This document shows positions 53,493 to 61,976 of a stretch of 64,000 nt of DNA, in pieces. Position 1 is the first letter of the stretch, and every line of letters begins with the position of its first letter. The translations under genes were made by a program, and so were the position numbers. The stretch covers positions 124,001-188,000 of the forward strand of contig NZ_JAFEMW010000003.1 in assembly GCF_016892625.1 (NCBI RefSeq), read 5' to 3'. A model generated the notes under the pieces. The model did not search any database, was not told where the DNA came from, and saw nothing but the letters and a program-made list of their open reading frames with translations. Origin of the DNA: Brevibacterium sp. RIT 803. Its GTDB lineage: Bacteria; Actinomycetota; Actinomycetes; Actinomycetales; Brevibacteriaceae.

Positions 53493-54129
53493 GTGTCATG
53501 CCTTTCGAATTGGGATGTGAAGGGGTTTGTGTGGGAATCGCGGATTCGGGTTCTGGAAAGACTGCAAGCGCGCGGCGGGCCAGAGCGATGAGCGCTTGCC
53601 GGGGTTCGCCATCGGCGGCGCGAATGGCAAAACCGGTGGTGAGTGTGATCATGAACCGCGAGAGCTCCTCGGCGTCTTCATGGTATGGAAGGTCGCCGTC
53701 GCGGATCGCGCGGCGGAATCGGGCGGAGAGTCGCTCTTGGATGGCCAGGCGGTTCTTCGCGAGCAGTGAGAAGGCATCCGCTTCATCTGTGACCATCGCC
53801 TGGACGGACAGACAACCAGGCGGACGCCCGGGGGTCGTTACCGCCTCAGCGTTGCCGACCAGGAACGACTCGGCCACCTCGCGCGCCGTGGGCTTGGCCA
53901 AGGCGGCCTCGACATACTCCATGTTGCGTGCGATGTAGCGCTCCAATGCTGCGCTGAACAACTGCGCCTTATCACCGAACGCCCGGTACAGAGCGGGTCG
54001 ACTGATACCCATTGCCCCTGTGAGCTCAGCCACTCCGGCCGCGTCATAGCCATGCCGCCAGAACGTCTCAACAGCAGCATCCAGGGCAGCCTCCGGTTCG
54101 AATGCGCGTGGCCGTCCTCCTGGCGCCAT
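53485..54129 (-). CDS. TetR/AcrR-family transcriptional regulator
   Basis: A 214-residue repressor: HTH at residues 15-60 (ALDAAVETFWRHGYDAAGVA and MGISRPALYRAFGDKAQLF), then an all-helical ligand domain. GGGAGG precedes ATG 54129 by six bases. A near-perfect 22-bp palindrome lies 17 bases upstream, the probable operator, so it autoregulates and likely also represses the divergent SDR gene. Confidence 0.93.
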   Translation of the reverse strand: MAPGGRPRAFEPEAALDAAVETFWRHGYDAAGVAELTGAMGISRPALYRAFGDKAQLFSAALERYIARNMEYVEAALAKPTAREVAESFLVGNAEAVTTPGRPPGCLSVQAMVTDEADAFSLLAKNRLAIQERLSARFRRAIRDGDLPYHEDAEELSRFMITLTTGFAIRAADGEPRQALIALARRALAVFPEPESAIPTQTPSHPNSKGMTHD

Positions 54130-54145
54130 CAGCGCCTCCCTTCAG

Positions 54146-54167
54146 TTACGTATCGATCGGTACGTAA
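54146..54167. promoter_or_regulatory. TetR-type operator palindrome
   Basis: Outer arms TTACGTA and TACGTAA surround CGATCG; only one symmetric pair of positions breaks the palindrome, giving 20 of 22 matched bases. It sits between the tetR gene and the divergent SDR gene. Its length and position are what is expected for a TetR-family dimer or pair of dimers. Confidence 0.8.
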
Positions 54168-54418
54168 ATAGTATTGCACATTCTGCAGCCGAGTGGTGCG
54201 TTCGAAGTCAATGACGGCTAAAAGCTCGGTCGCCTATCCCTGCACTACTCCGCCCGGCCTCGACGCCTCTCCGGTACCTGGTAGTACCGGATGGCCCCGT
54301 ATCGCACTGGTGATGAAAGCGAGCGCCACGTAGGCTCGGGAAGTATCATCGGCAACAGTCAAACTGGCTTCACCTACGGCATCTGCCTCCGCCTTTGTTC
54401 AGCCCGAAAGGGGCTCGC

Positions 54419-55213
54419 ATGCTCATTGATCTTCACAACCGCACTGCCCTTGTCACAGGTTCGACGCAAGGTATCGGAAAGGCGATCGCCGCCACACTCG
54501 CTGATGCCGGGGCCCGCGTGGCAATCAACGGACGCCGCCGCGAGAGCGTGGATTCGGTCATCACTGAACTGCAGTCCGAGTCCGCCAGCCGCGACCTCAT
54601 CGCAGCTCCCGGCGACGTCACCGACGAGGCCGGCACCTCAGACGTGCACGCCGCTGCTGGCGACATCGACATACTGGTGAACAACCTCGGCATCTTCGGA
54701 GCGACGTCAGCGCTGGGCATCTCCGACGAGGAGTGGCGACGCTACTTCGAGGTCAATGTGCTCTCGGCCGCTCGACAGATCCGCAGCGCTCTCCCGGGAA
54801 TGGAGGAGCGTGGTTGGGGTCGTGTGCTCAACATCGCCAGCGACTCTGCAGTCGTCATCCCGGAAGAGATGATCCACTATGGCATGTCGAAGACCGCCCT
54901 GTTGGCGGTCTCGCGAGGATTTGCGAAAGACGCCGCCGGCACAGGTGTCACCGTGAATTCAGTGATCGCGGGCCCCACACACACCGGCGGAGTCGAGAAC
55001 TTCGTCTACGAGTTGGTGGACCCCGCCACCCCGTGGGATGAAGCTCAGCGCGAGTTCATGCTCACTCACCGGCCGCAGTCGCTTCTGCAGCGGCTCATCG
55101 AGCCCCAAGAGATCGCGAACACGGTGGCCTACCTCGCCTCGCCGCTCGCGTCAGCCACGACCGGTGCCGCAGTGCGAGTCGATGGCGGGTACATCGACTC
55201 CATCATCCCGTAG
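54419..55213 (+). CDS. SDR-family oxidoreductase
   Basis: Start ATG 54419, with GAAAGGGG six bases before it; 264 residues. Shows [20 protein letters not shown] (TGxxxGIG cofactor site), [24 protein letters not shown] with the catalytic Ser, [11 protein letters not shown] (YxxxK) and [17 protein letters not shown]. It probably reduces or oxidises a small substrate with NAD(P). It is divergent from, and presumably repressed by, the TetR-type regulator at 53485. Confidence 0.9.
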   Translation: MLIDLHNRTALVTGSTQGIGKAIAATLADAGARVAINGRRRESVDSVITELQSESASRDLIAAPGDVTDEAGTSDVHAAAGDIDILVNNLGIFGATSALGISDEEWRRYFEVNVLSAARQIRSALPGMEERGWGRVLNIASDSAVVIPEEMIHYGMSKTALLAVSRGFAKDAAGTGVTVNSVIAGPTHTGGVENFVYELVDPATPWDEAQREFMLTHRPQSLLQRLIEPQEIANTVAYLASPLASATTGAAVRVDGGYIDSIIP

Positions 55214-55359
55214 GCATATCCTCCGTCTGCGTGATCAGGAGGTGGGCTCAACCAGTGCGCAGCTCGATGTCGCCGTTCTCGGTTGTAACGTCGATCAGGT
55301 TTAAGCGCCTTATCTTCGACGGCTTGCAACCCTCCATACGTCCAGAGCTCGTGGTTCTG

Positions 55360-55612
55360 CTCGTCTTGGCCGGGCCCCTGCGGAGAGAAGGGAAATCCGG
55401 GAAGCGCAGGAATGATCACGGTGAATGCGTCAGCAGCTTCGCCGCCGTGATGCGTGGGCTCTGCTCAGCGTCTGGCGCACTCGACAAGCTCGAGCGCAGT
55501 GCTCGACCAGCCATTCGTAAGAACGAGCGGGAGGGCACCGGAGACCTCTGCATCGAATCGCCGATAGCGGATTGGCGTACCGGAGACCAGCTGGATATCG
55601 AAGGTGCTGACC
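55360..55612 (-). pseudogene. Remnant of an epoxide-hydrolase-like alpha/beta hydrolase
   Basis: One minus-strand frame reads GTPIRYRRFDAEVSGALPLV, LTNGWSSTALELVECARR, a TGA, then [20 protein letters not shown] and [16 protein letters not shown]. This is the pattern of the N-terminal half of EHN-type epoxide hydrolases (HGWPGS region, then DAFHVVxPSLPGYGFS) with an in-frame stop and a degraded continuation. Both ends are lost. Nothing else of note lies in the gap 55214-55637. Confidence 0.7.
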
Positions 55613-55637
55613 AAGCGAAACGTTCACATCCAGAGGG

Positions 55638-57347
55638 TCATCCCCAGTTCTTGTGCGGCGAGGTCTCTCCGACGCCCGGGTTGAAGACGTTGCAGGGATC
55701 GAGTTCTTTGAAGTGGGCTTCCATCTCCGGCGGCACCTGGTAGAGACGACCGTAGTTGTGCTCGGCGGGCACGGCCGCTCCGCGTGCCTCGAGCAGCGCC
55801 GTCATCTGCTTCTTCAAAGCGATCGGGTCGACTCCCTTCTTCGCCACATGATCCTGGGTGAAGACGTGGCAGAAGAAGTGGCCGTAGTAGGAACTGATGT
55901 GCAGCTGGTCCGAGATCTCCGTTGGCAGCACCTCGAGCCAATCCTCGTCATCGCGTGTCAGCGCAACGTCGAAGGTGATCATCTCCGAGGACTCTTCGCG
56001 GTGGAGATTGAAGTAGCGGGTGGCAGCACTGGCGGCACCGAAGCGGTGGAGCATGGCGGACTGAGCCTCATCGGCAGTGCAGATGAAGAATTCACCGTCA
56101 CGGCCCGCCTCGGCGAAGAAGGTCGTGAGGAACTCCTCGGTCCTCTGCTTCTGGTCGCCGCTGACGACGAGGAGCAGATGGTGTTCAAAGCGGTCGCGGT
56201 ACTCAAGCATTCGGTCCGGCAGCTGCTGCGGCAGCAAGCTGAAGGCACCCTGCGCAATGGAATCGGCGACGGTCTGCCCGAAGAAGGGCAGCTTCGCGAA
56301 CACCCCGTTCGCCCAATTCTTCAACGCGAAGAGCTTGATCTGTTCGCGGCTGCCTGCGTGTTTGACGGAGACGAACGTGTCCTTGCCGTACTTCTCGGCA
56401 AGGTCGAAGGAGGGCCGTCCCATGTACTCACCGGAGATCGGCAGCGGCATGTCCGAGGTCAGGATCGCCCGGCGCAGGGCCTCGAGCTCGGCGGGGCTGT
56501 TGGTCCCCACGTAGAAGGTCGTCGAATCCTTCTGCTTGGGGAAGGTCCGCGTGCGCACGGCGAAGACCATGAGTTTGCCGGCCGACCCTGACGCCTCGTG
56601 GAGGAACTTCGGGTTGGCGTTGTAGCGGGCAGGAGAATCGGTGATCTCGCGGACGTGCTCGCTGTATTCGGTATCGGGGCTGTCTTCCGGGGGCGGCGTG
56701 ACATCGGCTTCGTCCCATTCCCCGCGTTGGAGTTTGTCGAGGATATGGGCCGGATCATCGCCGAGGCTGATGCCCAGGTGATTGACGAGTTCGACCCTGC
56801 CCTCGTCATTGACTCGGGCGAAGATCGCGTGCTTCGTGAAGGCCGGGCCCTTGCGAATCTGGCTGCCGCCGGAGTTGTTCGCGATGCCGCCGACGACCGA
56901 AGCACCGATCGAGGACGAACCGATCACCGAGTGGGGTTCACGCCCGTGAGGTGCCAGCTTGTCATCGAGTTCGTACAGCGTGGATCCGGCCAGACACACG
57001 GCCTCACGAGCATCGTTGATGAGATGGATCTGGTTGATGCGCAGGGTGGAGATGATGACGATCTCACGGTCGTAGTCCTGATCGCCGGGGCCCGAGCCTC
57101 CGGTCAGGCCGGTGTTCGCCGACTGTGGGATGACGATGAGATCGTGATCGACGCAGACCTGCAGAGCCCGCCACATATCGACAAGGCTGCCCGGCTTGAG
57201 GACAGCGAGCACATTGCCGCCGCCGAAGCGATTGCCTTTGGCGAAGGGTTCCGTCGCCCGGGCGGAGGTGAGCACATGACGACTGCCCATGATGTCGATG
57301 AAGGCGCTGACCGCCGCTGATGGTCTCTGTCGTTGACTTCCGAACAT
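55638..57347 (-). CDS. dld: D-lactate dehydrogenase, quinone-dependent
   Basis: I start at ATG 57347, where AGAGGAG lies about nine bases upstream, rather than the ATG seven codons earlier at 57368 which has no ribosome site (569 residues). The FAD domain is complete: IPQSANTGLTGGSGP, GSSSIGASVVGGIANNSGG, and FAVRTRTFPKQKDSTTFYVG marks the substrate domain. The C-terminal part with HISSYYGHFFCHVF and HNYGRLYQVPPEME belongs to the Dld-II membrane-binding domain. It oxidises D-lactate and passes electrons to the quinone pool at the cytoplasmic side of the membrane. Confidence 0.93.
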   Translation of the reverse strand: MFGSQRQRPSAAVSAFIDIMGSRHVLTSARATEPFAKGNRFGGGNVLAVLKPGSLVDMWRALQVCVDHDLIVIPQSANTGLTGGSGPGDQDYDREIVIISTLRINQIHLINDAREAVCLAGSTLYELDDKLAPHGREPHSVIGSSSIGASVVGGIANNSGGSQIRKGPAFTKHAIFARVNDEGRVELVNHLGISLGDDPAHILDKLQRGEWDEADVTPPPEDSPDTEYSEHVREITDSPARYNANPKFLHEASGSAGKLMVFAVRTRTFPKQKDSTTFYVGTNSPAELEALRRAILTSDMPLPISGEYMGRPSFDLAEKYGKDTFVSVKHAGSREQIKLFALKNWANGVFAKLPFFGQTVADSIAQGAFSLLPQQLPDRMLEYRDRFEHHLLLVVSGDQKQRTEEFLTTFFAEAGRDGEFFICTADEAQSAMLHRFGAASAATRYFNLHREESSEMITFDVALTRDDEDWLEVLPTEISDQLHISSYYGHFFCHVFTQDHVAKKGVDPIALKKQMTALLEARGAAVPAEHNYGRLYQVPPEMEAHFKELDPCNVFNPGVGETSPHKNWG

Positions 57348-57435
57348 TGTTGATAGCTCCTCTTGCATCGATGCGAACGTTGTTCACTCTACAAACCTGC
57401 GGATGGAATGGCGCCTGCGCCCATCCGTTATTTGT

Positions 57436-58779
57436 TCATGTGTCCCCATCGTCTGACGGGTCATTGTCGGCGCGACCTTCGTGCTGACGTTTTTCAGCAC
57501 GCATCCGATCCCACTCGGTCAGACGCTTCGCGATAATGTGCTCGTAACCGTTGCTGGTGGGTCGGTACACCTTCTCCGGTTCCATGCCTTCGGGAAAGTA
57601 GTTCGCACCGGAGAAGCCTCCCGGCCTGTCCGGGTCATACTCGTAACCCTCCCCGTAGCCGAGGTTCTTCATCAGCTTCGTCGGGGCGTTGAGAATATTT
57701 GCTGGTGGCATGAGAGACCCGGTCTGTTTCGCGAGCTTCTTCGCGGCGTTGAATCCACGGTAGACGGCGATGGACTTCGGTGCGGTTGCGAGATAGACGA
57801 CAGCTTGGGCGATGGCGAGTTCCCCCTCTGGGGAGCCCAGACGTTCGAACACGTCCCATGCCGCCAACGCTTGCTGGATGGCTTGCGGGTCGGCAATCGC
57901 GATGTCTTCGTTGGCGAATCTGACCAGCCGTCGGGCGATATAGAGGGGATCTTCCCCACCCTCAAGCATGCGCGCCAACCAGTACAGTGACGCGTCGGGG
58001 TCTGATCCGCGCATTGACTTGTGCATCGCGGAGATGAGGTTGTAATGCCCCTCTTGGGCTTTGTCGTAGATCGGTGCGCGCTGTTGAACCAGCTCGACAA
58101 GGCCCGAGGTGTCGAGAGTCCCGCTGACGGTTTGGAGTTGTTCGATGAGGTTGAGCAGGTAACGGCCATCGCCGTCAGCCATCGCCACCAGGGCATGTCG
58201 TGCCTGCGCATCAAGAGGCAGTTCTCTTTCAGTGGTTTCCTCTGCTCGTGTGATGAGCGTGGTCAGCGCTTCCTCGTCGAGGCGTTTGAGGACGAATACC
58301 TGAGCGCGGGAGAGCAATGCTGAGTTGAGCTCGAAGCTGGGGTTCTCCGTGGTCGCACCGACGAGCACGACCGTGCCGTCTTCCACGTAGGGGAGGAAGG
58401 AATCCTGCTGGGCGCGGTTGAAGCGGTGGATCTCATCAACGAACAGCATCGTCCCCTGGCCGATCTCGCGGCGTTTGGCAGCTGATTGGAATACTTTGCG
58501 GAGTTCGGCGACACCGGAGAAGGTCGCTGAAACCGATTCGAAGACGAGGTTGGTGCGCTCGGCCAGCAATCGCGCGATAGTTGTCTTCCCACAACCCGGT
58601 GGTCCCCACAGCACCATCGAGACCAGCCTGCGTTCGGCGAGCATCCGACCAATCGGGGCCTCTTCCCCCAGGAGGTGATCTTGCCCGATGACATCGCCGA
58701 GGGACTTCGGGCGCAGACGATCGGCCAGCGGGCGGCCCACATCGTCAGGCTCAAACAATGACGGCGGTTCTTGGCTCAC
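57436..58779 (-). CDS. rarA: Replication-associated recombination protein A (AAA+ ATPase)
   Basis: A 447-residue RarA/MgsA/WRNIP1 ATPase from GTG 58779 (GGAGGTGA upstream). Domains: AAA+ module with RPKSLGDVIGQDHLLGE, Walker A GPPGCGKTT, Walker B LFVDEIHRFNRAQQD, sensor 1 GATTENPSFELNSALLSR; then the tetramerisation region SAMHKSMRGSDPDASLYWLAR and KKLAKQTGSLMPPANILN. It acts at stalled replication forks. No neighbouring partner genes; single-gene unit. Confidence 0.95.
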   Translation of the reverse strand: MSQEPPSLFEPDDVGRPLADRLRPKSLGDVIGQDHLLGEEAPIGRMLAERRLVSMVLWGPPGCGKTTIARLLAERTNLVFESVSATFSGVAELRKVFQSAAKRREIGQGTMLFVDEIHRFNRAQQDSFLPYVEDGTVVLVGATTENPSFELNSALLSRAQVFVLKRLDEEALTTLITRAEETTERELPLDAQARHALVAMADGDGRYLLNLIEQLQTVSGTLDTSGLVELVQQRAPIYDKAQEGHYNLISAMHKSMRGSDPDASLYWLARMLEGGEDPLYIARRLVRFANEDIAIADPQAIQQALAAWDVFERLGSPEGELAIAQAVVYLATAPKSIAVYRGFNAAKKLAKQTGSLMPPANILNAPTKLMKNLGYGEGYEYDPDRPGGFSGANYFPEGMEPEKVYRPTSNGYEHIIAKRLTEWDRMRAEKRQHEGRADNDPSDDGDT

Positions 58780-58865
58780 GATGTCACCTCCATCTTCATA
58801 GCCTAATTGCCGCGGCTGATCGAATGGTGCTCGCGCCGCTGTCTATCGCGAGGGACGCAACGGCG

Positions 58866-60086
58866 TTACGCGCGAGCCTTCGACGCCAGCGACACCGCGG
58901 AGAGGCTGAGCAGACAGATCACTGCGACTGCCCCAAGCGAGATGCTGTAGGGCATGAGCGGCAGCAGCGCCGCGAGCACTGTGGGCAGCAGGAACCCGGA
59001 GTACGCCAGCGAGTAGTAGACGCCGGTGATCCCCGCGAGGTCCTTCGGCTCGGCGATGGCCTGGACGATGACCAGACCGGCCACCACGCAGATGCCATAC
59101 GCGATGCCGAGGACAATGGCGACGACGAAGGCGACGATCGGGTTGGCAACCAGTGCCGCGACGACTGCCAGCCCCATGCCGAAGGTCATGAGCGTGAGCC
59201 CGACGACCAGCGCACGTCCGCCCGTCCACCTGTTGATGCGTGGGACGAGGTTCTGCACCAGCGCCCCCGCGCCCAGGGTGACGACGGTCAGCACGGTCGC
59301 GTACATGGTCGTCCACTCCCCCAGCTCATCCTGGACCAGAGCGGGCATGACCGCGTAAGCGACACCCGCTGCGGCGAAGACCCACGGTGCGGCTGGGATG
59401 ATGAGGCGGATGAAGGTGCGATGGCCGACCAGCGGTATCCGCAGGCCCCGCCACCAATGATGGGCCGACCGGCGTTCCCTCGTCAGGGTCTCCGGCGCGG
59501 TGAACACGATGAACAGCGCCACGATGGACAGCAACCCGTGGACCGCGTAGGGAATCGTTTCGGGCATCGGCCCCCACTGCGCCAGGCAGCCGGTGGCCGC
59601 CGCACCCATGGCGAATCCCACTGTCAGCGTCAGCGCCGGACGGCGAGCACCGGCGGTGATTCCGGCCTTGTGGTCAAACGGTGGTGACGAGAGTTCCTTG
59701 ATCCAGCTCGTGCCCACCGACATCGCCACTCCCACGCCGATTCCCGCGAGCACGCGGCCCACACACAGCAGCCAGAAGAGGTTGAAGCCGATGCCAAGAA
59801 GAACACTGCCGATAATGGCGGCGATCGTTCCGGCAATGAGAATCGGTTTGCGTCCACGTCTATCTGAGAGCGCCGAGGCGACCAGGAGCCCCGGTATCAG
59901 TCCCCCGACGTACATGCCGAGAAGGAGATTGGCCTGCCAGACCGCGTAGCCGCCGTCCTCTTCGTACATGTGCACGAGTGGGGTGAAGTGGTTGCCGCCC
60001 CAGGCGAGCAGGAACATGGCGGGGGCGACGCGAAGCCAAGCACCACCTCGGCGGTGGGCCTCTGTTGTTGCGGTTTCCGAGGTCAC
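58866..60086 (-). CDS. MFS transporter linked to a GntR regulator
   Basis: A 406-residue MFS protein with 12 predicted segments, the loop motif SALSDRRGRKPILIAGTI after segment two and a second copy around the centre. Its GTG start overlaps the upstream GntR stop as GTGA, so the two form one unit. The family with this regulator type usually moves organic acids or aromatic compounds. Substrate unknown. Confidence 0.88.
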   Translation of the reverse strand: MTSETATTEAHRRGGAWLRVAPAMFLLAWGGNHFTPLVHMYEEDGGYAVWQANLLLGMYVGGLIPGLLVASALSDRRGRKPILIAGTIAAIIGSVLLGIGFNLFWLLCVGRVLAGIGVGVAMSVGTSWIKELSSPPFDHKAGITAGARRPALTLTVGFAMGAAATGCLAQWGPMPETIPYAVHGLLSIVALFIVFTAPETLTRERRSAHHWWRGLRIPLVGHRTFIRLIIPAAPWVFAAAGVAYAVMPALVQDELGEWTTMYATVLTVVTLGAGALVQNLVPRINRWTGGRALVVGLTLMTFGMGLAVVAALVANPIVAFVVAIVLGIAYGICVVAGLVIVQAIAEPKDLAGITGVYYSLAYSGFLLPTVLAALLPLMPYSISLGAVAVICLLSLSAVSLASKARA

Positions 60087-60754
60087 TGGTTCTCGGGGAA
60101 GTGCGATGACTGAATGTGCTCGCGCACGACCTTTCCGAAGCCCTTGGCCTCGCCGCGTTCTGCGAGATCGGTGAGCTCGGCATGCTCGTCGAAGAGCGTG
60201 CGCAGCGAACTGGGCTGATCGATGACCACTTGGTAGGTCAGGCGGGCCAAGCGCGGGCCCATCGTGGTCAGCATCTCCTCGACAATGCTGTTGCCGCCGC
60301 TGCGGATGATACGGGCGTGGAAGGCGTAGTCGGCACTGGCGAAGTCGAGTGGATGACTGGCATCCAGAGCCTTCTGCTGCCGGTCGAGGAGCGTGCGCAG
60401 GTCTGCCGCCAGCGGCGCGAAGTCGCTGTCGAGAGTCAATGCCTGGACGGCGTCGGTCTCGAACATGGCGCGCACCGCAAGCAGGTCGCGGCGCTCCTGA
60501 CGGGTCACCGTGGTCACGATCGCGCCCTTCTTCGGCACGAGGCGGACCAGCCTCCAGCGCTCGAGTTGGAGCATCGCCTCCCGAGCCGGTGTGCGACTGG
60601 CCCTCTGAGCCTCGGCGAGCTCAGCCTCGGTGAGGAGTTGGCCGGGCTCGTAGCGCTGCTCGATGATCTCGCGGGCGGCCCACGCAGCCATCCGCGCAGC
60701 GATCGGGGAAGCATCGTCGGTGGTCTCCCACGGGAGCGTCAGCAGGTCTTTCAT
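60083..60754 (-). CDS. GntR-family (FCD) transcriptional regulator
   Basis: A 223-residue regulator. Residues 25-85 are a winged HTH (EQRYEPGQLLTEAELAEAQR and TPAREAMLQLERWRLVRLVP), residues 100-215 an all-helical FCD effector domain with DFASADYAFHARIIRSGGN, which carries the metal-binding His residues. It controls the transporter gene that overlaps its end. Direct repeats resembling GATGCAT lie immediately upstream of its start and may be its operator. Confidence 0.9.
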   Translation of the reverse strand: MKDLLTLPWETTDDASPIAARMAAWAAREIIEQRYEPGQLLTEAELAEAQRASRTPAREAMLQLERWRLVRLVPKKGAIVTTVTRQERRDLLAVRAMFETDAVQALTLDSDFAPLAADLRTLLDRQQKALDASHPLDFASADYAFHARIIRSGGNSIVEEMLTTMGPRLARLTYQVVIDQPSSLRTLFDEHAELTDLAERGEAKGFGKVVREHIQSSHFPENQ

Positions 60755-60764
60755 TCCTCCACGC

Positions 60765-60795
60765 TATCAGATGCATACATTGATAGATGCATCAG
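60765..60795. promoter_or_regulatory. Candidate operator of the GntR regulator
   Basis: GATGCAT occurs twice 16 bases apart (60770 and 60786), each inside a TATCA/TGATA inverted pair. It lies 11-41 bases upstream of the GntR start. The dimension fits a GntR-type dimer site, but assignment is by position only. Confidence 0.5.
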
Positions 60796-60812
60796 TGATC
60801 AGGGAATTGCTG

Positions 60813-60877
60813 TGTCAAATATTCTTGACATTAAGATGTCAACGATGCTTTACTTTTTATGTAAAGAATCATTGACA
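60813..60877. promoter_or_regulatory. Array of inverted TTGACA half-sites upstream of the HTH gene
   Basis: TGTCAA, TTGACA and TGTCAA start at 60813, 60825 and 60837, exactly 12 bases apart, alternating in orientation; a further TTGACA is at 60872. They form TGTCAA-N6-TTGACA and TTGACAT-N4-ATGTCAA palindromes. A second inverted repeat (CTTTAC-N7-GTAAAG) lies between. Likely operators and promoter elements of the small HTH gene that begins at 60904. Confidence 0.65.
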
Positions 60878-60903
60878 TTGCAAATGAGGTGCGAGGAAGC
60901 AGT

Positions 60904-61113
60904 ATGGATGTTCAGACGTCGAGCCTCAAACAGGTTCGCAAGGCGGCTGGCTACACGCAGGCCCAGCTCGCCCAGCTCACAGGCGTATCGCGTCAGACCA
61001 TCATCGCCACCGAACGCGGCGACTACGCACCCAGCGTGTACCTGGCACTGCGGATCGCCCACTCCCTCGACACCACTGTCGAAGAGATCTTCTCACTTCA
61101 GGAGGAAGCATGA
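60904..61113 (+). CDS. Small XRE-type HTH regulator
   Basis: A 69-residue stand-alone helix-turn-helix from ATG 60904 (GAGGAAG before it). Nearly the whole protein is the XRE domain: SLKQVRKAAGYTQAQLAQLT and SRQTIIATERGDYAPSVYLA, with LDTTVEEIFSLQE as the tail. Such mini-repressors (YozG-like) often sit before a membrane protein gene; here an ATGA overlap leads into one. The half-site array upstream suggests tight autoregulation. Confidence 0.9.
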   Translation: MDVQTSSLKQVRKAAGYTQAQLAQLTGVSRQTIIATERGDYAPSVYLALRIAHSLDTTVEEIFSLQEEA

Positions 61114-61673
61114 GCAACACCGACAAGGCTCACCGGCCCAACGCTCTGGCCGACCGGATCGCGGGACTCAACGATCCGTCGATGGGAGATGAGCGCGAAC
61201 GCGATGTCATCCTCCGGGCGTATATGTTCGGCTCGGTCCTCACCATCTACGTCTTCCTTGCCCTCGCCGTTCTCTTCGCAGTCATCGGAGCAGGATTCTG
61301 GACCCTTCCTCTGCTGCTTGGCTCAGGAGTGCTGAGTGTCGCAGCGGCCAGTTACTGCAAACGTGAAAACGTCGATTTTGACCTCGCAACGGCGCTCTCT
61401 TCGCCGAGGCGGCTCATCATCTCCTACGTCACATGTGGTGCGTTCGCAATCGCCTGGGTCTTCGCCATCGGGTTCCATCAGATCACCGGCCGCCCTCTTC
61501 TCCCAGCAGGATTGGGTTCGATTGTGGAAAGCGCCAACGGCAGTTCCCTTGTGATCGGCGGGATCGTTGGAATGGTCCTTGCGATTGCGGCGATGACCAT
61601 CACCCGCCAGCGCAAGCTCAAGCAGGCCCGCCTCCAGGCCGCTCGGGCCGCCGAGATCGAAGACGAGGACTGA
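61110..61673 (+). CDS. Membrane protein of the HTH pair, unknown
   Basis: A 187-residue protein with four hydrophobic segments (about residues 42-62, 67-87, 108-128, 146-166) and short cytoplasmic ends. Residues 168-187 are basic, then acidic (RQRKLKQARLQAARAAEIED). I do not recognise the family. The gene overlaps the XRE-type gene by four bases, the usual arrangement for a regulator and its membrane partner. Confidence 0.8.
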   Translation: MSNTDKAHRPNALADRIAGLNDPSMGDERERDVILRAYMFGSVLTIYVFLALAVLFAVIGAGFWTLPLLLGSGVLSVAAASYCKRENVDFDLATALSSPRRLIISYVTCGAFAIAWVFAIGFHQITGRPLLPAGLGSIVESANGSSLVIGGIVGMVLAIAAMTITRQRKLKQARLQAARAAEIEDED

Positions 61674-61718
61674 TACCCGCCTCGTCAGCAGCAAAACTAC
61701 CCGCTGCAACGGGATGAA

Positions 61719-61886
61719 GTGGCATTACCCGTCAGCGTCCTGCTCATCGGAGACCTACTGCAGGCCATCGGCACAGGCCTACTCACACCGATCGGCATGA
61801 ACATCACCCTGGCTGTCTCCCCGCGTGAGGAGTTGGACATGGTCATGGGCATCATGGCCGCCATGACCATATTGGGGCCGGTGCGG
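61719..61886 (+). pseudogene. Fragment of an MFS (DHA2-type) transporter gene
   Basis: The reading LLIGDLLQAIGTGLLTPIGM followed by NITLAVSPREELDMVMGIMA matches the inner-helix segment of DHA2 drug-efflux pumps, but only about 55 codons remain before similarity ends. No start or family-typical ends are visible. Probably a decayed leftover between two intact genes. Confidence 0.65.
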
Positions 61887-61976
61887 GAGCAACGTTCTGG
61901 TCAGCGCGCCGCGACTCAGTTGACTGACGCGCATGAGGGGAAGCTGCCCGCAGTCTGAACGCCACACACGGCAAGC

